Assembly (NCBI GenBank): GCA_022574265.1
Contig: JACZSI010000001.1
Span: 1-42,489, forward strand
DNA length: 42,489 bases
From: Chloroflexota bacterium
GTDB taxonomy: Bacteria > Chloroflexota > Dehalococcoidia > Lucifugimonadales > Australimonadaceae
Direction of reading: 5' to 3'
The notes under the pieces were generated by a model, which saw only the letters and a list, made by a program, of their open reading frames with translations, did not search any database and was not told the DNA's origin. Made by a program: the position numbers and the translations under genes. This document shows, piece by piece, positions 24,369-32,551 of the stretch (position 1 is its first letter; the number at the start of each line of letters is the position of its first letter).

Positions 24369-24587
24369 ATGGCGAAGAAAGAAACGATCGAAGTCGAAGC
24401 CACGGTCAGGGAGGCACTGCCGAACGCCTCGTTCCGCGTGGAGCTGGGCGACGGGCACGGCGTCCTGGCGCACGTCTCCGGCAAGATGCGGATGCACTTC
24501 ATCCGCGTGCTGCCGGGCGACCGCGTCCTGGTCGAGCTTTCGCCCTACGACCTGACCCGTGGCCGCATCACGTACAGGTTCAAGTAG
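24369..24587 (+). CDS. infA: Translation initiation factor IF-1
   Basis: A 72-residue OB-fold factor that occupies the ribosomal A site during initiation. The family pattern is complete: KKETIEVEATVREALPNA at the start, then V-L-A-H-V-S-G-K-M-R-M-H-F-I-R and the end LTRGRITYRFK. ATG 24369 has GAGGGAAC just before it. The map-infA-rpmJ-rpsM order is the usual one. Confidence 0.97.
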   Translation: MAKKETIEVEATVREALPNASFRVELGDGHGVLAHVSGKMRMHFIRVLPGDRVLVELSPYDLTRGRITYRFK

Positions 24588-24596
24588 GAGACCGAG

Positions 24597-24710
24597 ATGA
24601 GAGTGCGAGCGTCCGTCAAGCCCCGCTGCGATAAGTGCCGCCTCGTGCGGCGCGGGCGCAAGGTGTTCGTGCTCTGCTCCAACCCGAGACACAAGCAGCG
24701 GCAGGGGTAG
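24597..24710 (+). CDS. rpmJ: 50S ribosomal protein L36
   Basis: A 37-residue protein beginning MRVRASVKPRCDKC and ending NPRHKQRQG. Cys11, Cys14, Cys27 and His32 form the zinc site of the C+ type. It lies between infA and rpsM, with a GGAGACCGAG ribosome site. Too small for many gene finders but unmistakable. Confidence 0.97.
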   Translation: MRVRASVKPRCDKCRLVRRGRKVFVLCSNPRHKQRQG

Positions 24711-24715
24711 CTCAC

Positions 24716-25096
24716 ATGGCACGCATCGCAGGCGTCGACGTCCCCGACAACAAGCGCGTCGAGATCGCGCTCCGGACGATCTACGGCATCGGCCCCACGA
24801 GGGCCCGGCACATCGCGGACCAGGCGAGCGTCAGCGGCAACCCCAGGATCAGCGAGCTGGGCGACGCGGAGCTCACCCGCATACGGGAGATCATCGACCG
24901 CAACTACATGGTGGAAGGCGACCTGCGGCGCGAGGTGAACGACAACATCCGCCGGCTCATCGACATCGGCTCGTACCGCGGGATCAGGCACCGGCGCGGC
25001 CTGCCCGTGCACGGCCAGCGGACGCGGACGAATGCAAGGACGAAGCGTGGCAACCGCAAGACCGTCGCCGGACGGCGCCGGGTACTACGGAAGTAG
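24716..25096 (+). CDS. rpsM: 30S ribosomal protein S13
   Basis: A 126-residue head protein that contacts tRNA and forms intersubunit bridges. It starts MARIAGVDVPDNKRVEIALR and has the helix-hairpin YGIGPTRAR and the basic C-terminus GQRTRTNARTKRG. ATG 24716 lies five bases after rpmJ and fits the family. Length is normal. Confidence 0.97.
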   Translation: MARIAGVDVPDNKRVEIALRTIYGIGPTRARHIADQASVSGNPRISELGDAELTRIREIIDRNYMVEGDLRREVNDNIRRLIDIGSYRGIRHRRGLPVHGQRTRTNARTKRGNRKTVAGRRRVLRK

Positions 25097-25105
25097 AGGA
25101 GCAGC

Positions 25106-25498
25106 GTGGCCAGAGCGAACCGAACGAGGTCCCGGAGGCGCGAGCGCAAGTTCGTGCCGCGTGGCAAGGCGTACATATCGTCGACCTTCAACAACACGGC
25201 CGTGACGCTCACCGACCCCGAGGGCAACGTGATCGCCTGGAGCTCGGCGGGGGCCGTCGGCTTCAAGGGCTCGCGCAAGAGCACCGCATTCGCGGCGCAG
25301 CGCGTGTCGGAGGCCGTCGCCCGCAAGGGGCTGGACAACGGGATGCGGCAGATCGAGGTGCTGATCCGTGGCCCCGGAGCGGGGCGCGAGGCGGCGATCC
25401 GCGCGCTGCAGAGCTCCGGGCTCACCGTGACCAGCATCCGCGACGTCACGCCTATCCCCCACAACGGATGCCGGCCGCCCAAACGGCGGCGGGTGTAA
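25106..25498 (+). CDS. rpsK: 30S ribosomal protein S11
   Basis: A 130-residue platform protein. The family blocks AYISSTFNNTAVTLTDPEGN, WSSAGAVGFKGSRKSTAFAAQ in parts and the ending TPIPHNGCRPPKRRRV are present. GTG 25106 is preceded by AGAGGAGCAGC. It sits between rpsM and rpsD as in most alpha operons. Confidence 0.97.
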   Translation: MARANRTRSRRRERKFVPRGKAYISSTFNNTAVTLTDPEGNVIAWSSAGAVGFKGSRKSTAFAAQRVSEAVARKGLDNGMRQIEVLIRGPGAGREAAIRALQSSGLTVTSIRDVTPIPHNGCRPPKRRRV

Positions 25499-25516
25499 TC
25501 GGTAGCTAGAGGAGAC

Positions 25517-26143
25517 ATGGGAAGATATACGGGACCCGTCTGTAGGCAGTGCCGGCGAGCCGGCGAGAAGCTCTTTCTCAAGGGCGAGCGCTGCTACACG
25601 CCCAAGTGCGCTTTCGAGAAGCGCCGCAAGACGCCCGGCGAACGCGTGCCGCGCCGCCGCCGCATGTCGGACTGGGGCTTGCAGCTGCGCGAGAAGCAGA
25701 AGGCGCGCCAGTCCTACGGCGTGCTGGAGCGGCAGTTCCGCCGCTACTTCTCCGACGCCCGCAAGCTCCCCGGCGTGACGGGCGACAACCTCCTCCAGCT
25801 GCTGGAGCGGCGGCTGGACAACGTCGCGTACCGGGTCGGCTTCGCCGACTCCCGCGCGCAGGCACGTCAGTGGGTGCTGCACGGTCACTTCACCGTGAAC
25901 GGTAAGAAGGTCAACATACCGTCCTACCGCGTGCGGACCGGCGAGGTGGTCGCCTGGAAGGCCGGCCGCCTCGACGTCGGGTTCGTCCAGCGGGTGGTGA
26001 AGACCGTCGGTCAGCGGCCGCTGCCCGAGTGGATCGAGCTGGACAAGACCGCGATGACGGCCACCGTGCTCCGCAACCCCGAGGCGGCCGACATCGACGC
26101 GCACATCGAAACACGCATGATCGTGGAGTTCTACTCCCGTTAG
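25517..26143 (+). CDS. rpsD: 30S ribosomal protein S4
   Basis: A 208-residue primary 16S rRNA-binding protein. It starts MGRYTGPVCRQCRRAGEKLFLKG in parts, with a cysteine-containing N-terminal zinc-type region (C9, C12, C26, C31), and has the S4 RNA-binding domain RLDNVAYRVGFADSRAQARQ. The end is TRMIVEFYSR. In E. coli and B. subtilis S4 controls its own operon by binding structured mRNA; two strong hairpins lie just downstream, before rpoA. Confidence 0.97.
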   Translation: MGRYTGPVCRQCRRAGEKLFLKGERCYTPKCAFEKRRKTPGERVPRRRRMSDWGLQLREKQKARQSYGVLERQFRRYFSDARKLPGVTGDNLLQLLERRLDNVAYRVGFADSRAQARQWVLHGHFTVNGKKVNIPSYRVRTGEVVAWKAGRLDVGFVQRVVKTVGQRPLPEWIELDKTAMTATVLRNPEAADIDAHIETRMIVEFYSR

Positions 26144-26171
26144 TCCGCGAGGCCGAGCGCCTCAGGTGCAA

Positions 26172-26188
26172 CCGGGGCCGGGCCCCGG
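26172..26188 (+). promoter_or_regulatory. GC hairpin between rpsD and rpoA
   Basis: CCGGGGC and GCCCCGG form a perfect 7-bp stem with a three-base loop in the 89-base spacer. It is the first of two hairpins before rpoA. No T-run follows. Confidence 0.45.
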
Positions 26189-26194
26189 GCCAGA

Positions 26195-26212
26195 CGTACG
26201 CCGACGCGTACG
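26195..26212 (+). promoter_or_regulatory. Second hairpin, just upstream of rpoA
   Basis: CGTACGC and GCGTACG form a perfect 7-bp stem with a CGAC loop. It ends about five bases before the AAGGA ribosome site of rpoA, so its folding could affect initiation. S4-dependent control is a possibility, not shown. Confidence 0.45.
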
Positions 26213-26232
26213 GTGTAAAGGATGAGTTGAAG

Positions 26233-27336
26233 ATGCTCGAGATTGGGTACGACGAACCACGTGAAGTGACCATTGAGCCGGAGCCGATCCCCGCTCCCAC
26301 GGTCCGCGTCGTCGAGACGGACAGGACCTACGGATCGTTCGTGGTCGAGCCCCTGCCGCGTGGATACGGCATGACGCTGGGCACGCCCATGCGCCGCGTT
26401 CTGCTGAACTCCATCCAGGGTATCGCCGTCAACTGGGTGCGCATCGAAGGCATCGAGCACGAGTACTCGACCATCCCTCACGTGAAGGAGGACGTCGTCG
26501 ACATCCTGCTCAACGTGAAGTCGATCGCGCTACGCTCCTTGAGCAACCGCCCGGGGAAGCTGCGCCTCGAGGTCCAGGGCCCCGGCGAGATCGTCGCGGG
26601 CGACATCATGAGCTCCTCGGACTTCGAGATCGTGAACCCGGAGCTGCACATCGCCACGCTCGATACGAAGAGCTCGAAGCTCATCATGGAGATGAACGTC
26701 GAGGAGGGGAAGGGCTACCTGCCCGCCTCCAGCAGCGACGGCCTGCCCATCGGCGTGCTGCCGGTGGATGCCGTCTTCACCCCCGTGCGCAAGGTCAACT
26801 TCACCGTCGAGCGCACACGCGTCGGCCAGCAGACCGACTACGAGCGGCTGCTGCTGGAGGTGTGGACCAACGGCGCCGTGACGCCGCTGGAGGCCGTGAA
26901 GCAGGCCGGGCAAGAGCTCGTCGAGCACTTCTTCCGGTTCGCGACGCTGGCCGAAGACGCGGCCGATGACCGGCCGTCCTGGCTGCCGGCTATCCCGGCC
27001 TCGCAGTACAACATGGGCGTCGAGACCCTTGGGCTCAGCGCCCGGACGCTGAACTGCCTGAAGCGCGCGTCGATCCACAAGGTCGGCGAGATCCTCGACC
27101 GCAGCCGCGCCGACCTCCTGCGCATCCGCAACTTCGGCGAGCGCTCGCTCGAGGAGCTCGACGAGAAGCTCGCCGAGCACGGCATCTACCATCCGGAGCT
27201 GGCCCAGGCGAGCGCTCAGGCGGCCGCCGATGCGTCTGATGCCACGGAGGGGGGCGAGGCCGAAGCGGCGGCGAACGGGGACGAGCCTGCCGCCACCGAG
27301 GGCGGCGGGGACGACGACGCGGACAAGAAGGAGTAG
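26233..27336 (+). CDS. rpoA: RNA polymerase alpha subunit with an acidic tail
   Basis: A 367-residue protein. The assembly domain has GYGMTLGTPMRRVLLNSIQG in parts and HVKEDVVDILLNVKSI; the C-terminal domain has SARTLNCLKRASIHKVGEIL and RNFGERSLEELDEKL, the helix-hairpin region that contacts UP elements and activators. Residues 322-367 are an Ala/Glu/Gly/Asp tail ending DDDADKKE, beyond the usual end near 315-330. ATG 26233 has AAGGA about ten bases upstream; a TTG two codons earlier is a weaker option. It follows rpsD after a spacer with two hairpins. Confidence 0.96.
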   Translation: MLEIGYDEPREVTIEPEPIPAPTVRVVETDRTYGSFVVEPLPRGYGMTLGTPMRRVLLNSIQGIAVNWVRIEGIEHEYSTIPHVKEDVVDILLNVKSIALRSLSNRPGKLRLEVQGPGEIVAGDIMSSSDFEIVNPELHIATLDTKSSKLIMEMNVEEGKGYLPASSSDGLPIGVLPVDAVFTPVRKVNFTVERTRVGQQTDYERLLLEVWTNGAVTPLEAVKQAGQELVEHFFRFATLAEDAADDRPSWLPAIPASQYNMGVETLGLSARTLNCLKRASIHKVGEILDRSRADLLRIRNFGERSLEELDEKLAEHGIYHPELAQASAQAAADASDATEGGEAEAAANGDEPAATEGGGDDDADKKE

Positions 27337-27341
27337 GAACG

Positions 27342-27695
27342 GTGCGACACAGGGTTGCAGGGCGCAAGCTCGGACGCCGCACCGAGCACCGCGAGGCCAC
27401 GTTGCAGAACATCGTGGTGGAGCTGCTCACGCACGAGCGCGTCACCACCACCGAGGCGAAGGCGCGCTCGGCGCGGACGCTCGCGGAGCGCATCATCACC
27501 AAGGGCCGCAGCGGCTCCGTCCACGACCGCCGGCTGGCCATGGCGTTGCTCACCGACAAGCACGCGCTGCGCCGGCTCTTCGACGAGATCGGCCCCCGCT
27601 ACGCGGACCGCAACGGCGGCTACACGCGCATCATGAAGCTCATGCCACGCAAGGGCGACGCTGCCGCGATGGCCATGCTCGAGCTGGTCGAGTAG
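27342..27695 (+). CDS. rplQ: 50S ribosomal protein L17
   Basis: A 117-residue protein near the exit tunnel. It starts MRHRVAGRKLGRRTEHREAT and has the T-T-E-A-K-A-R helix and the ending NGGYTRIMKLMPRKGDAAAMA in parts. GTG 27342 is five bases after the rpoA stop, with GAAGGAG upstream inside rpoA. The rpoA-rplQ-truA order is classical. Confidence 0.97.
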   Translation: MRHRVAGRKLGRRTEHREATLQNIVVELLTHERVTTTEAKARSARTLAERIITKGRSGSVHDRRLAMALLTDKHALRRLFDEIGPRYADRNGGYTRIMKLMPRKGDAAAMAMLELVE

Positions 27696-27699
27696 CGCC

Positions 27700-28500
27700 A
27701 TGACGCGACGCATCGCCCTCATCATCGAATACGAAGGAACGGCCTACGCCGGCTCGCAGCGCCAGGCCGGGGTGCCCACCGTGCAGGCCACGCTCGAGGA
27801 AGCGCTCGAAGCGCTCACGGGCGCTGCCTGCCGCGTCGCTGCCGCGGGCAGGACCGACGCAGGCGCGCATGCCGCCGGGCAGGTCTTCGCGTTCGACACA
27901 GCAAGCGGTCTCTTGACTGACGCCATCCGCGACGGAGCGAACCACCACCTGCCGGAGGACGTCGCTGTCGTCTCGGCGCACGAGGTCGAGGAGGGCTTCG
28001 ACCCACGGCGCCATGCGGCCTCGCGCGTCTACCGCTACACCTTCTCGGAGCGCGCCGTGCGCTCGCCGTTGCGGCGCCGCTTCGTGCACGCGGTCGGACG
28101 GAGCTTGGACGTCGAGGCGATGAGCCAGGCGCTGGCGTACCTTGAGGGCACGCGCGACTTCGCCCCGTTCAGCGGCGCGCTGCCGCCTGAGAAGAGCACC
28201 GTGCGCCGCATGTACCGGGCCCAGGCATGGCGCGAAGCCGGCGAGGTGCACCTGGAGCTTGAGGCCAACGCGTTCCTGCCGCAGCAGGTGCGCCGGACGG
28301 CCGCGGCGGTCCTGCGCGTCGGGCTCGGCAAGCTGACGCTCGAGGGGTTCGAGGCGCTCGCCGATGCCACCGTGCGGGGCGCGGCCGAGCACGTGCTGCC
28401 CGCCGGGGGCCTCTGCCTCCAGCGGGTCGTGTACCCGGACTTCCCGCCCACGCAGGCGGCGCGGAACAAGATGGCGATGGGGCGACATGCAGCTCTATAG
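27700..28500 (+). CDS. truA: tRNA pseudouridine(38-40) synthase
   Basis: A 266-residue enzyme that converts uridines 38-40 of the anticodon stem to pseudouridine. The catalytic aspartate is Asp53 in AAGRTDAGAHA; SRVYRYTF and the C-terminal FLPQQVRRTAAAVLRVGLGK are also typical. ATG 27700 lies four bases after rplQ. Its end overlaps rplM by 14 bases, so the two are coupled. Length is normal. Confidence 0.96.
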   Translation: MTRRIALIIEYEGTAYAGSQRQAGVPTVQATLEEALEALTGAACRVAAAGRTDAGAHAAGQVFAFDTASGLLTDAIRDGANHHLPEDVAVVSAHEVEEGFDPRRHAASRVYRYTFSERAVRSPLRRRFVHAVGRSLDVEAMSQALAYLEGTRDFAPFSGALPPEKSTVRRMYRAQAWREAGEVHLELEANAFLPQQVRRTAAAVLRVGLGKLTLEGFEALADATVRGAAEHVLPAGGLCLQRVVYPDFPPTQAARNKMAMGRHAAL

Positions 28501-29272
28501 AGAGACGACACACACCAAGCCCGCTGACCGCGTGTACCAGTGGCACGTCATCGACGCCGATGGCGAGCGGCTGGGACGCCTGGCGTCGCGGATCGCCGTG
28601 CTGCTCATGGGCAAGGACAAGCCCGACTACAGCCGCCACCAGCTCTCCGGCGACTTCGTCATCGTGGTCAACGCGGTGAAGGTCGCCTTCTCGGGCAACA
28701 AGCGCGCGCAGAAGATCTACTACCGGCACACGGGCTACATCGGCCACCTTCGGGAGCGGACCCTGGACGAGATGATGGACAAGTTCCCGACGCGGGTCAT
28801 CGAGCAGGCCGTGAAGGGCATGCTGCCGCGCAACCGGCTTGGCCGCCAGATGCTGCGGCGGCTCAAGGTCTACGCCGAGGCGGAGCACCCGCACGAGGCC
28901 CAGGTGCGCGCCGGGCTTGGCAAGGCCAAGGAAGAGCCCGCCGCGCCCACGCGCGCTCGTCGCCGGCCACCCGCCGAGGCGGTGCAGGCCCCCGTGGCTC
29001 CTGCCGCGCCCGAGGCCGAGCCGCAGGTGGCTGAAGCGCCGGCCGAGGCTCCTGCCGCGGAGGCCGCGGCGCCGGCCCGCCGCCGCACGACCAGGCGCGC
29101 CGCCCCGAAGGCGCCGACGGCCGCGAAGGCGACAGCGGCCAAGCCGAAGAAAACCGCAGCGGCGACGCGCCGCAAGGCCCCCGCCGCCAAGGACGCCGTC
29201 GACAGCCCGGCGCCGCGCCGGCGCACCAGGCGGGCGGCCGCGTCCGAGGGACCGAAGCCGGAGGGGGAGTAA
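28487..29272 (+). CDS. rplM: 50S ribosomal protein L13 with a basic Lys/Ala/Arg tail
   Basis: Residues 1-145 are a standard L13: WHVIDADGERLGRLASRIA, LLMGKDKPDYSRH, YYRHTGYIGHLRERTLDEM and KGMLPRNRLGRQMLRRLKVY in parts. Residues 147-261 are an appendage: Ala/Pro/Glu-rich, then strongly basic with TTRRAAPKAP and RRRTRRAA patches resembling histone H1-like tails. L13 normally ends near 142-150. ATG 28487 overlaps truA by 14 bases. rpsI follows six bases after the stop, which supports translation of the tail in frame. Confidence 0.94.
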   Translation: MQLYRETTHTKPADRVYQWHVIDADGERLGRLASRIAVLLMGKDKPDYSRHQLSGDFVIVVNAVKVAFSGNKRAQKIYYRHTGYIGHLRERTLDEMMDKFPTRVIEQAVKGMLPRNRLGRQMLRRLKVYAEAEHPHEAQVRAGLGKAKEEPAAPTRARRRPPAEAVQAPVAPAAPEAEPQVAEAPAEAPAAEAAAPARRRTTRRAAPKAPTAAKATAAKPKKTAAATRRKAPAAKDAVDSPAPRRRTRRAAASEGPKPEGE

Positions 29273-29278
29273 GGCGAG

Positions 29279-29683
29279 ATGACGACCAGCGGTCTCTACT
29301 ACTACGGCACCGGGAAGCGGAAGTGCGCCATCGCGCGCGTCCGCCTCTACCCCGGTGGCAGCGGATCGATCGTGATCAATGGCAAGCCGATCGAGGAGGT
29401 CCTCTCGTGGCTCGACTGGCGCAAGCGCGCCGAGCAGCCGTTCGAGGCCATCCCGTCGGTGGCGAACCGCTTCAACGTCGTCGCGAAGATCACGGGCGGC
29501 GGCATCTCGGCGTGGGCCGACGCGCTCCGCCACGGCATCGCGCGCGCCCTCCTGGTCTCCGACCCGGAGCTGCGGCCGGAGCTGCGCAAGCACGGCTTCC
29601 TGACGCGCGACTCACGTATCAAAGAGTCCAAGAAGTACGGCCTCAAGCGGGCCCGCCGCGCGCCGCAGTACACCAAGCGCTAG
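29279..29683 (+). CDS. rpsI: 30S ribosomal protein S9
   Basis: A 134-residue protein whose C-terminal tail reaches the P-site tRNA. It starts YYYGTGKRKCAIARVRLYPG, has KITGGGISAWADALRHGIARAL in parts and ends KKYGLKRARRAPQYTKR, with the conserved terminal Lys-Arg. ATG 29279 is preceded by GGAGGGGGAGTAAGGCG. It is the last gene of the supercluster; palindromic repeats follow. Confidence 0.97.
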   Translation: MTTSGLYYYGTGKRKCAIARVRLYPGGSGSIVINGKPIEEVLSWLDWRKRAEQPFEAIPSVANRFNVVAKITGGGISAWADALRHGIARALLVSDPELRPELRKHGFLTRDSRIKESKKYGLKRARRAPQYTKR

Positions 29684-29715
29684 TTCTTCATAGCCGGCTG
29701 AACGAGTCAGAACCG

Positions 29716-29742
29716 CTCACCCTGAGCTTGTCGAAGGGTGAG
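29716..29742. repeat. REP-like palindrome downstream of rpsI
   Basis: CTCACCCT and AGGGTGAG form a perfect 8-bp stem around GAGCTTGTCGA, 33 bases after the rpsI stop. It belongs to the CTGAG..GAAG family. It may end or stabilise the ribosomal transcript; there is no T-run. Confidence 0.65.
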
Positions 29743-29786
29743 GAAAGGCTTGCCCATACAGACGGTGGACGATGGCGGAGCGCCTG

Positions 29787-29813
29787 CTCGTACTTCGACA
29801 GGCTCAGCACGAG
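29787..29813. repeat. REP-like palindrome, inverted relative to the copy at 29716
   Basis: Outer arms CTCGT and ACGAG and a CT/AG inner pair flank TCGACAGGCTC, with one A/C mismatch in the stem. It lies between the convergent rpsI and mutase genes, in opposite orientation to the copy at 29716. Confidence 0.65.
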
Positions 29814-29878
29814 CGGGGCTGTTGCCGGACGGCGTTCCGGTGAGACCGCGCAGGATCGTGCGCACCCGCAGTGGCCCG

Positions 29879-31303
29879 TCAGACCCCCGCGACGCCGCGC
29901 AGGGCCTCAATCATCTCAGCCACGCGCTCCGGGCTGTCGCCCTCCGCGTAGATCCGTAAGAGCGGCTCCGTGCCCGATGGCCGGATGAGCCCCCAGAAGC
30001 CGTCCTCCAGCAGGTAGCGCACGCCGTCCGTCGTGTCGGTGCCCTCCACGCGCAGGCCCGCCAGGCGCTCGGGCGGCGCCGCGCCGAGCGCCGCCACGTC
30101 CGGGGCGTGCGCGCCGGGCTCCAGCGCGACGTCCAGCCGGTCGTAGGCGTGCTCGCCGACCTTCTCGTGGAGCATCTCGATCAGCTCGGAGGGGCGCTTG
30201 CCGGTCTGCACCATCAGGTCGAGGAAGAGCAGCGCGCTCAGGATGCCGTCGCGCTCGGGTATGTTGCCGCGGAAGGCGTAGCCCCCGCTCTCCTCGCCCG
30301 CGGCCACGGCGTCTACCTCCATCATGACCGGCCCCAGGAACTTGAAGCCGACGGCCGTGCGGTGCACCGGCACGTCGAAGAGCGCGCCGAGCTTGTCCAC
30401 CATCGCGCTCTGCGTGATGGACCGCACGAGCGGGCCGCGCACCCCGCGCACCTCCAGCTGGTGCAGGCAGAGCAGCGAGAAGACCTCGAGCGTGGTGATG
30501 AACTCCCCACGCTCGTCCAGCACGCCGAGGCGGTCGGCGTCGCCGTCGTTGGCCACGACCACGTCGAAGCGCCCGCCGCGCGCCTCGGCGATCGACGGCG
30601 CCAGGTTCGGCGCGATGGGCTCGGGCTGCCCCATGCCGGGGAAGGCTGGGTTGTGCTCGCCGCGCATCTCGACGACGCTCGTGGACCCGGCGCCGAGCGC
30701 GGCCTCGAGGTAGCCGGCGCCCGCCCCGTGCATCGCGTCGAAGCCGACCCGCAGGCCGGCGTTGCGGATGGCGTCCAGATCGACGACGCTCGCTAGGTTG
30801 GCCACGTACGGCGGCGCCAGCTCGGCGGTGGTCAGGAGGTCGCGGGCCGCGTGCGGCGTCGCGGCCTCGGCGCCTTCGGCCAGCACGGCGGCGATGTGGC
30901 TTTCGAGCTCGTCGATGATTGCGGGCGCTGCGCTCCCGCCGTAGTCGGGCTTGTACTTGAAGCCGTTCCAGGCGGCCGAATTATGGCTCGCGGTGATGAC
31001 GACGCCGCCCCCGGCCTTGCGGCGGATCACCTCGAAGCTGACGACCGGCGTCGGTACGACGCGGTCCGCTAGCGTCGTTGGGACGCCCAGCGAGGTGGCG
31101 ACGGCCGCGACCTCGGCGGCGAAGTCGGCCGAGCCGAAGCGTGAGTCGTAGCCGACGACGAGGCCGCGGTCGGCGTTGCCGTGGGCCGCGAGCAGACGAC
31201 AGACGCCGTGCGCGCAGGCGCGGACGTTCGCGAACGTGTAGTCGCGGGCGATGAGCGCTCGCCAACCGTCGGTTCCGAACCGGATGGGGCTTTCGGAGGC
31301 CAT
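29879..31303 (-). CDS. Phosphoglucomutase/phosphomannomutase family enzyme
   Basis: A 474-residue alpha-D-phosphohexomutase. The phosphoserine loop is VITASHNSAAWNG (Ser106), the metal loop ANDGDADRLG, the sugar-binding loop GEESGGYA and the phosphate site RPSGTEPLLRIY. The GEESGG motif and ASHNSAAWNG fit glucose/mannose mutases better than GlmM (GEQSGH, ASHNP), so I do not call glmM. It is the last gene of the rhodanese-ahcY-metK-mutase run, starting four bases after the metK stop. Its place in a methyl-cycle operon is not obviously functional. Confidence 0.88.
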   Translation of the reverse strand: MASESPIRFGTDGWRALIARDYTFANVRACAHGVCRLLAAHGNADRGLVVGYDSRFGSADFAAEVAAVATSLGVPTTLADRVVPTPVVSFEVIRRKAGGGVVITASHNSAAWNGFKYKPDYGGSAAPAIIDELESHIAAVLAEGAEAATPHAARDLLTTAELAPPYVANLASVVDLDAIRNAGLRVGFDAMHGAGAGYLEAALGAGSTSVVEMRGEHNPAFPGMGQPEPIAPNLAPSIAEARGGRFDVVVANDGDADRLGVLDERGEFITTLEVFSLLCLHQLEVRGVRGPLVRSITQSAMVDKLGALFDVPVHRTAVGFKFLGPVMMEVDAVAAGEESGGYAFRGNIPERDGILSALLFLDLMVQTGKRPSELIEMLHEKVGEHAYDRLDVALEPGAHAPDVAALGAAPPERLAGLRVEGTDTTDGVRYLLEDGFWGLIRPSGTEPLLRIYAEGDSPERVAEMIEALRGVAGV

Positions 31304-31307
31304 AGGC

Positions 31308-32534
31308 TCAGCCGAGCTTCGCGTCTTTGCGGAGCGCCTCTGCCTTGTCGGTGCGCTCCCAGGGCAGGTCGATGTCGGTCCTGCCGAAGTGACCGTAGGA
31401 GGCCGTCTGCGCGTAGATGGGCCGGCGCAGGTCGAGGTCGCGGATGATGGCGCCCGGCCGCAGGTCGAAGTGCTTGTGCACGAGCTCCAGGATCAGCGCG
31501 TCGTCCACGTTGTTCGTGCCGAACGTCTCCACCGAGATGCTGACCGGGGTTGCGGCGCCGATCGCGTACGAGACCTGGAGCTCGCACCGGCTCGCGAGCC
31601 CGGCGGCGACGACGTTCTTCGCCACCCACCGTGCCGCATACGCCGCGGAGCGGTCGACCTTCGTCGGGTCCTTGCCGGAGAAGGCGCCGCCGCCGTGGCG
31701 TGCGACGCCGCCGTAGGTGTCCACGAGTATCTTGCGCCCCGTTAGGCCCGCGTCCCCGTTCGGCCCGCCGACCACGAAGCGGCCCGACGGGTTGATGAGG
31801 ATCCTCGTTTCGGCGTCCATGAGGGCCGCCGGCACGACCTCGTCGATGACGTGCTTGCGGACGTCGGCGGCGATCTGCTCCTGCTCCACGCCCTCGGTGT
31901 GCTGCGTGCTGACGACGATGGTGTGGACGCGCTTCGGCTTCCCGAAGGCGTACTCCACCGTGACCTGCGCCTTGCCGTCCGGCCCGAGGTAGGGGATCAC
32001 GCCCTCTTTGCGCGCGACCGACAGCTTGCGGGTCAGGCGGTGGGACAGCGAGAGGGTGAGCGGCATGAGCTCCGGCGTCTCGTCGCAGGCGAAGCCGACC
32101 ATCATCCCCTGGTCGCCCGCCCCCAGCGCATCGACGTCGCTGACGGCGCCGTCCCCGTCGCGGTGCTCGATGGCGGTCGTCACGCCCTGGCTGATGTCGG
32201 GCGACTGCTGGTGGAGCCGGACGATGACCTCGCACGTCCGGTAGTCGATGCCGACGGCCGCGTCGTCGTAGCCGACGTGCTTGATCGTCTCGCGCACGAC
32301 CGCCTCGTAGTCGACCTTGGCCGTCGTCGTGATCTCGCCGAGCACGACCACGATGTCAGTGGACGTCGCGGTCTCGCAGGCCACGCGGGCGTTGGGGTCC
32401 TGGGCGATGACGGCGTCGAGGATCGCATCGGAGATCTGGTCGCAGAGCTTGTCGGGATGGCCTTCCGTCACCGACTCCGAGGAGAAGAGATAGGAGGGCG
32501 AGTGCGAGAACGTCGTTCCTTTGTTTCCGGTCAT
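31308..32534 (-). CDS. metK: S-adenosylmethionine synthetase
   Basis: A 408-residue enzyme that makes SAM from methionine and ATP. Motifs are EGHPDK (24-29, with the ATP-contacting His26), GAGDQGMMVGFA, the DTYGG turn and the P-loop-like GGGAFSGKDPTKVDRSAAY. ATG 32534 fits the family. A strong GGAGG lies 26 bases upstream, too far for metK itself but correct for a six-codon reading frame whose TGA overlaps the metK ATG. It lies downstream of the SAM-I riboswitch, giving product feedback on the operon. Confidence 0.97.
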   Translation of the reverse strand: MTGNKGTTFSHSPSYLFSSESVTEGHPDKLCDQISDAILDAVIAQDPNARVACETATSTDIVVVLGEITTTAKVDYEAVVRETIKHVGYDDAAVGIDYRTCEVIVRLHQQSPDISQGVTTAIEHRDGDGAVSDVDALGAGDQGMMVGFACDETPELMPLTLSLSHRLTRKLSVARKEGVIPYLGPDGKAQVTVEYAFGKPKRVHTIVVSTQHTEGVEQEQIAADVRKHVIDEVVPAALMDAETRILINPSGRFVVGGPNGDAGLTGRKILVDTYGGVARHGGGAFSGKDPTKVDRSAAYAARWVAKNVVAAGLASRCELQVSYAIGAATPVSISVETFGTNNVDDALILELVHKHFDLRPGAIIRDLDLRRPIYAQTASYGHFGRTDIDLPWERTDKAEALRKDAKLG

Positions 32535-32551
32535 CGGGCGTTTCCAGCCAT
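32531..32551 (-). other. Possible six-codon leader frame MAGNAR coupled to metK
   Basis: An ATG at 32551 with GGAGG nine bases upstream encodes MAGNAR and stops in an ATGA overlap with the metK start. metK itself has only a weak ribosome site. Reinitiation is plausible, chance also possible. Confidence 0.35.

Noticed and set aside
29879..31303. Calling the mutase glmM
   Set aside because: The active-site sequences GEESGG and ASHNSAAWNG fit glucose/mannose phosphomutases better than GlmM, and its rpsI neighbourhood alone is weak evidence because the genes are convergent.
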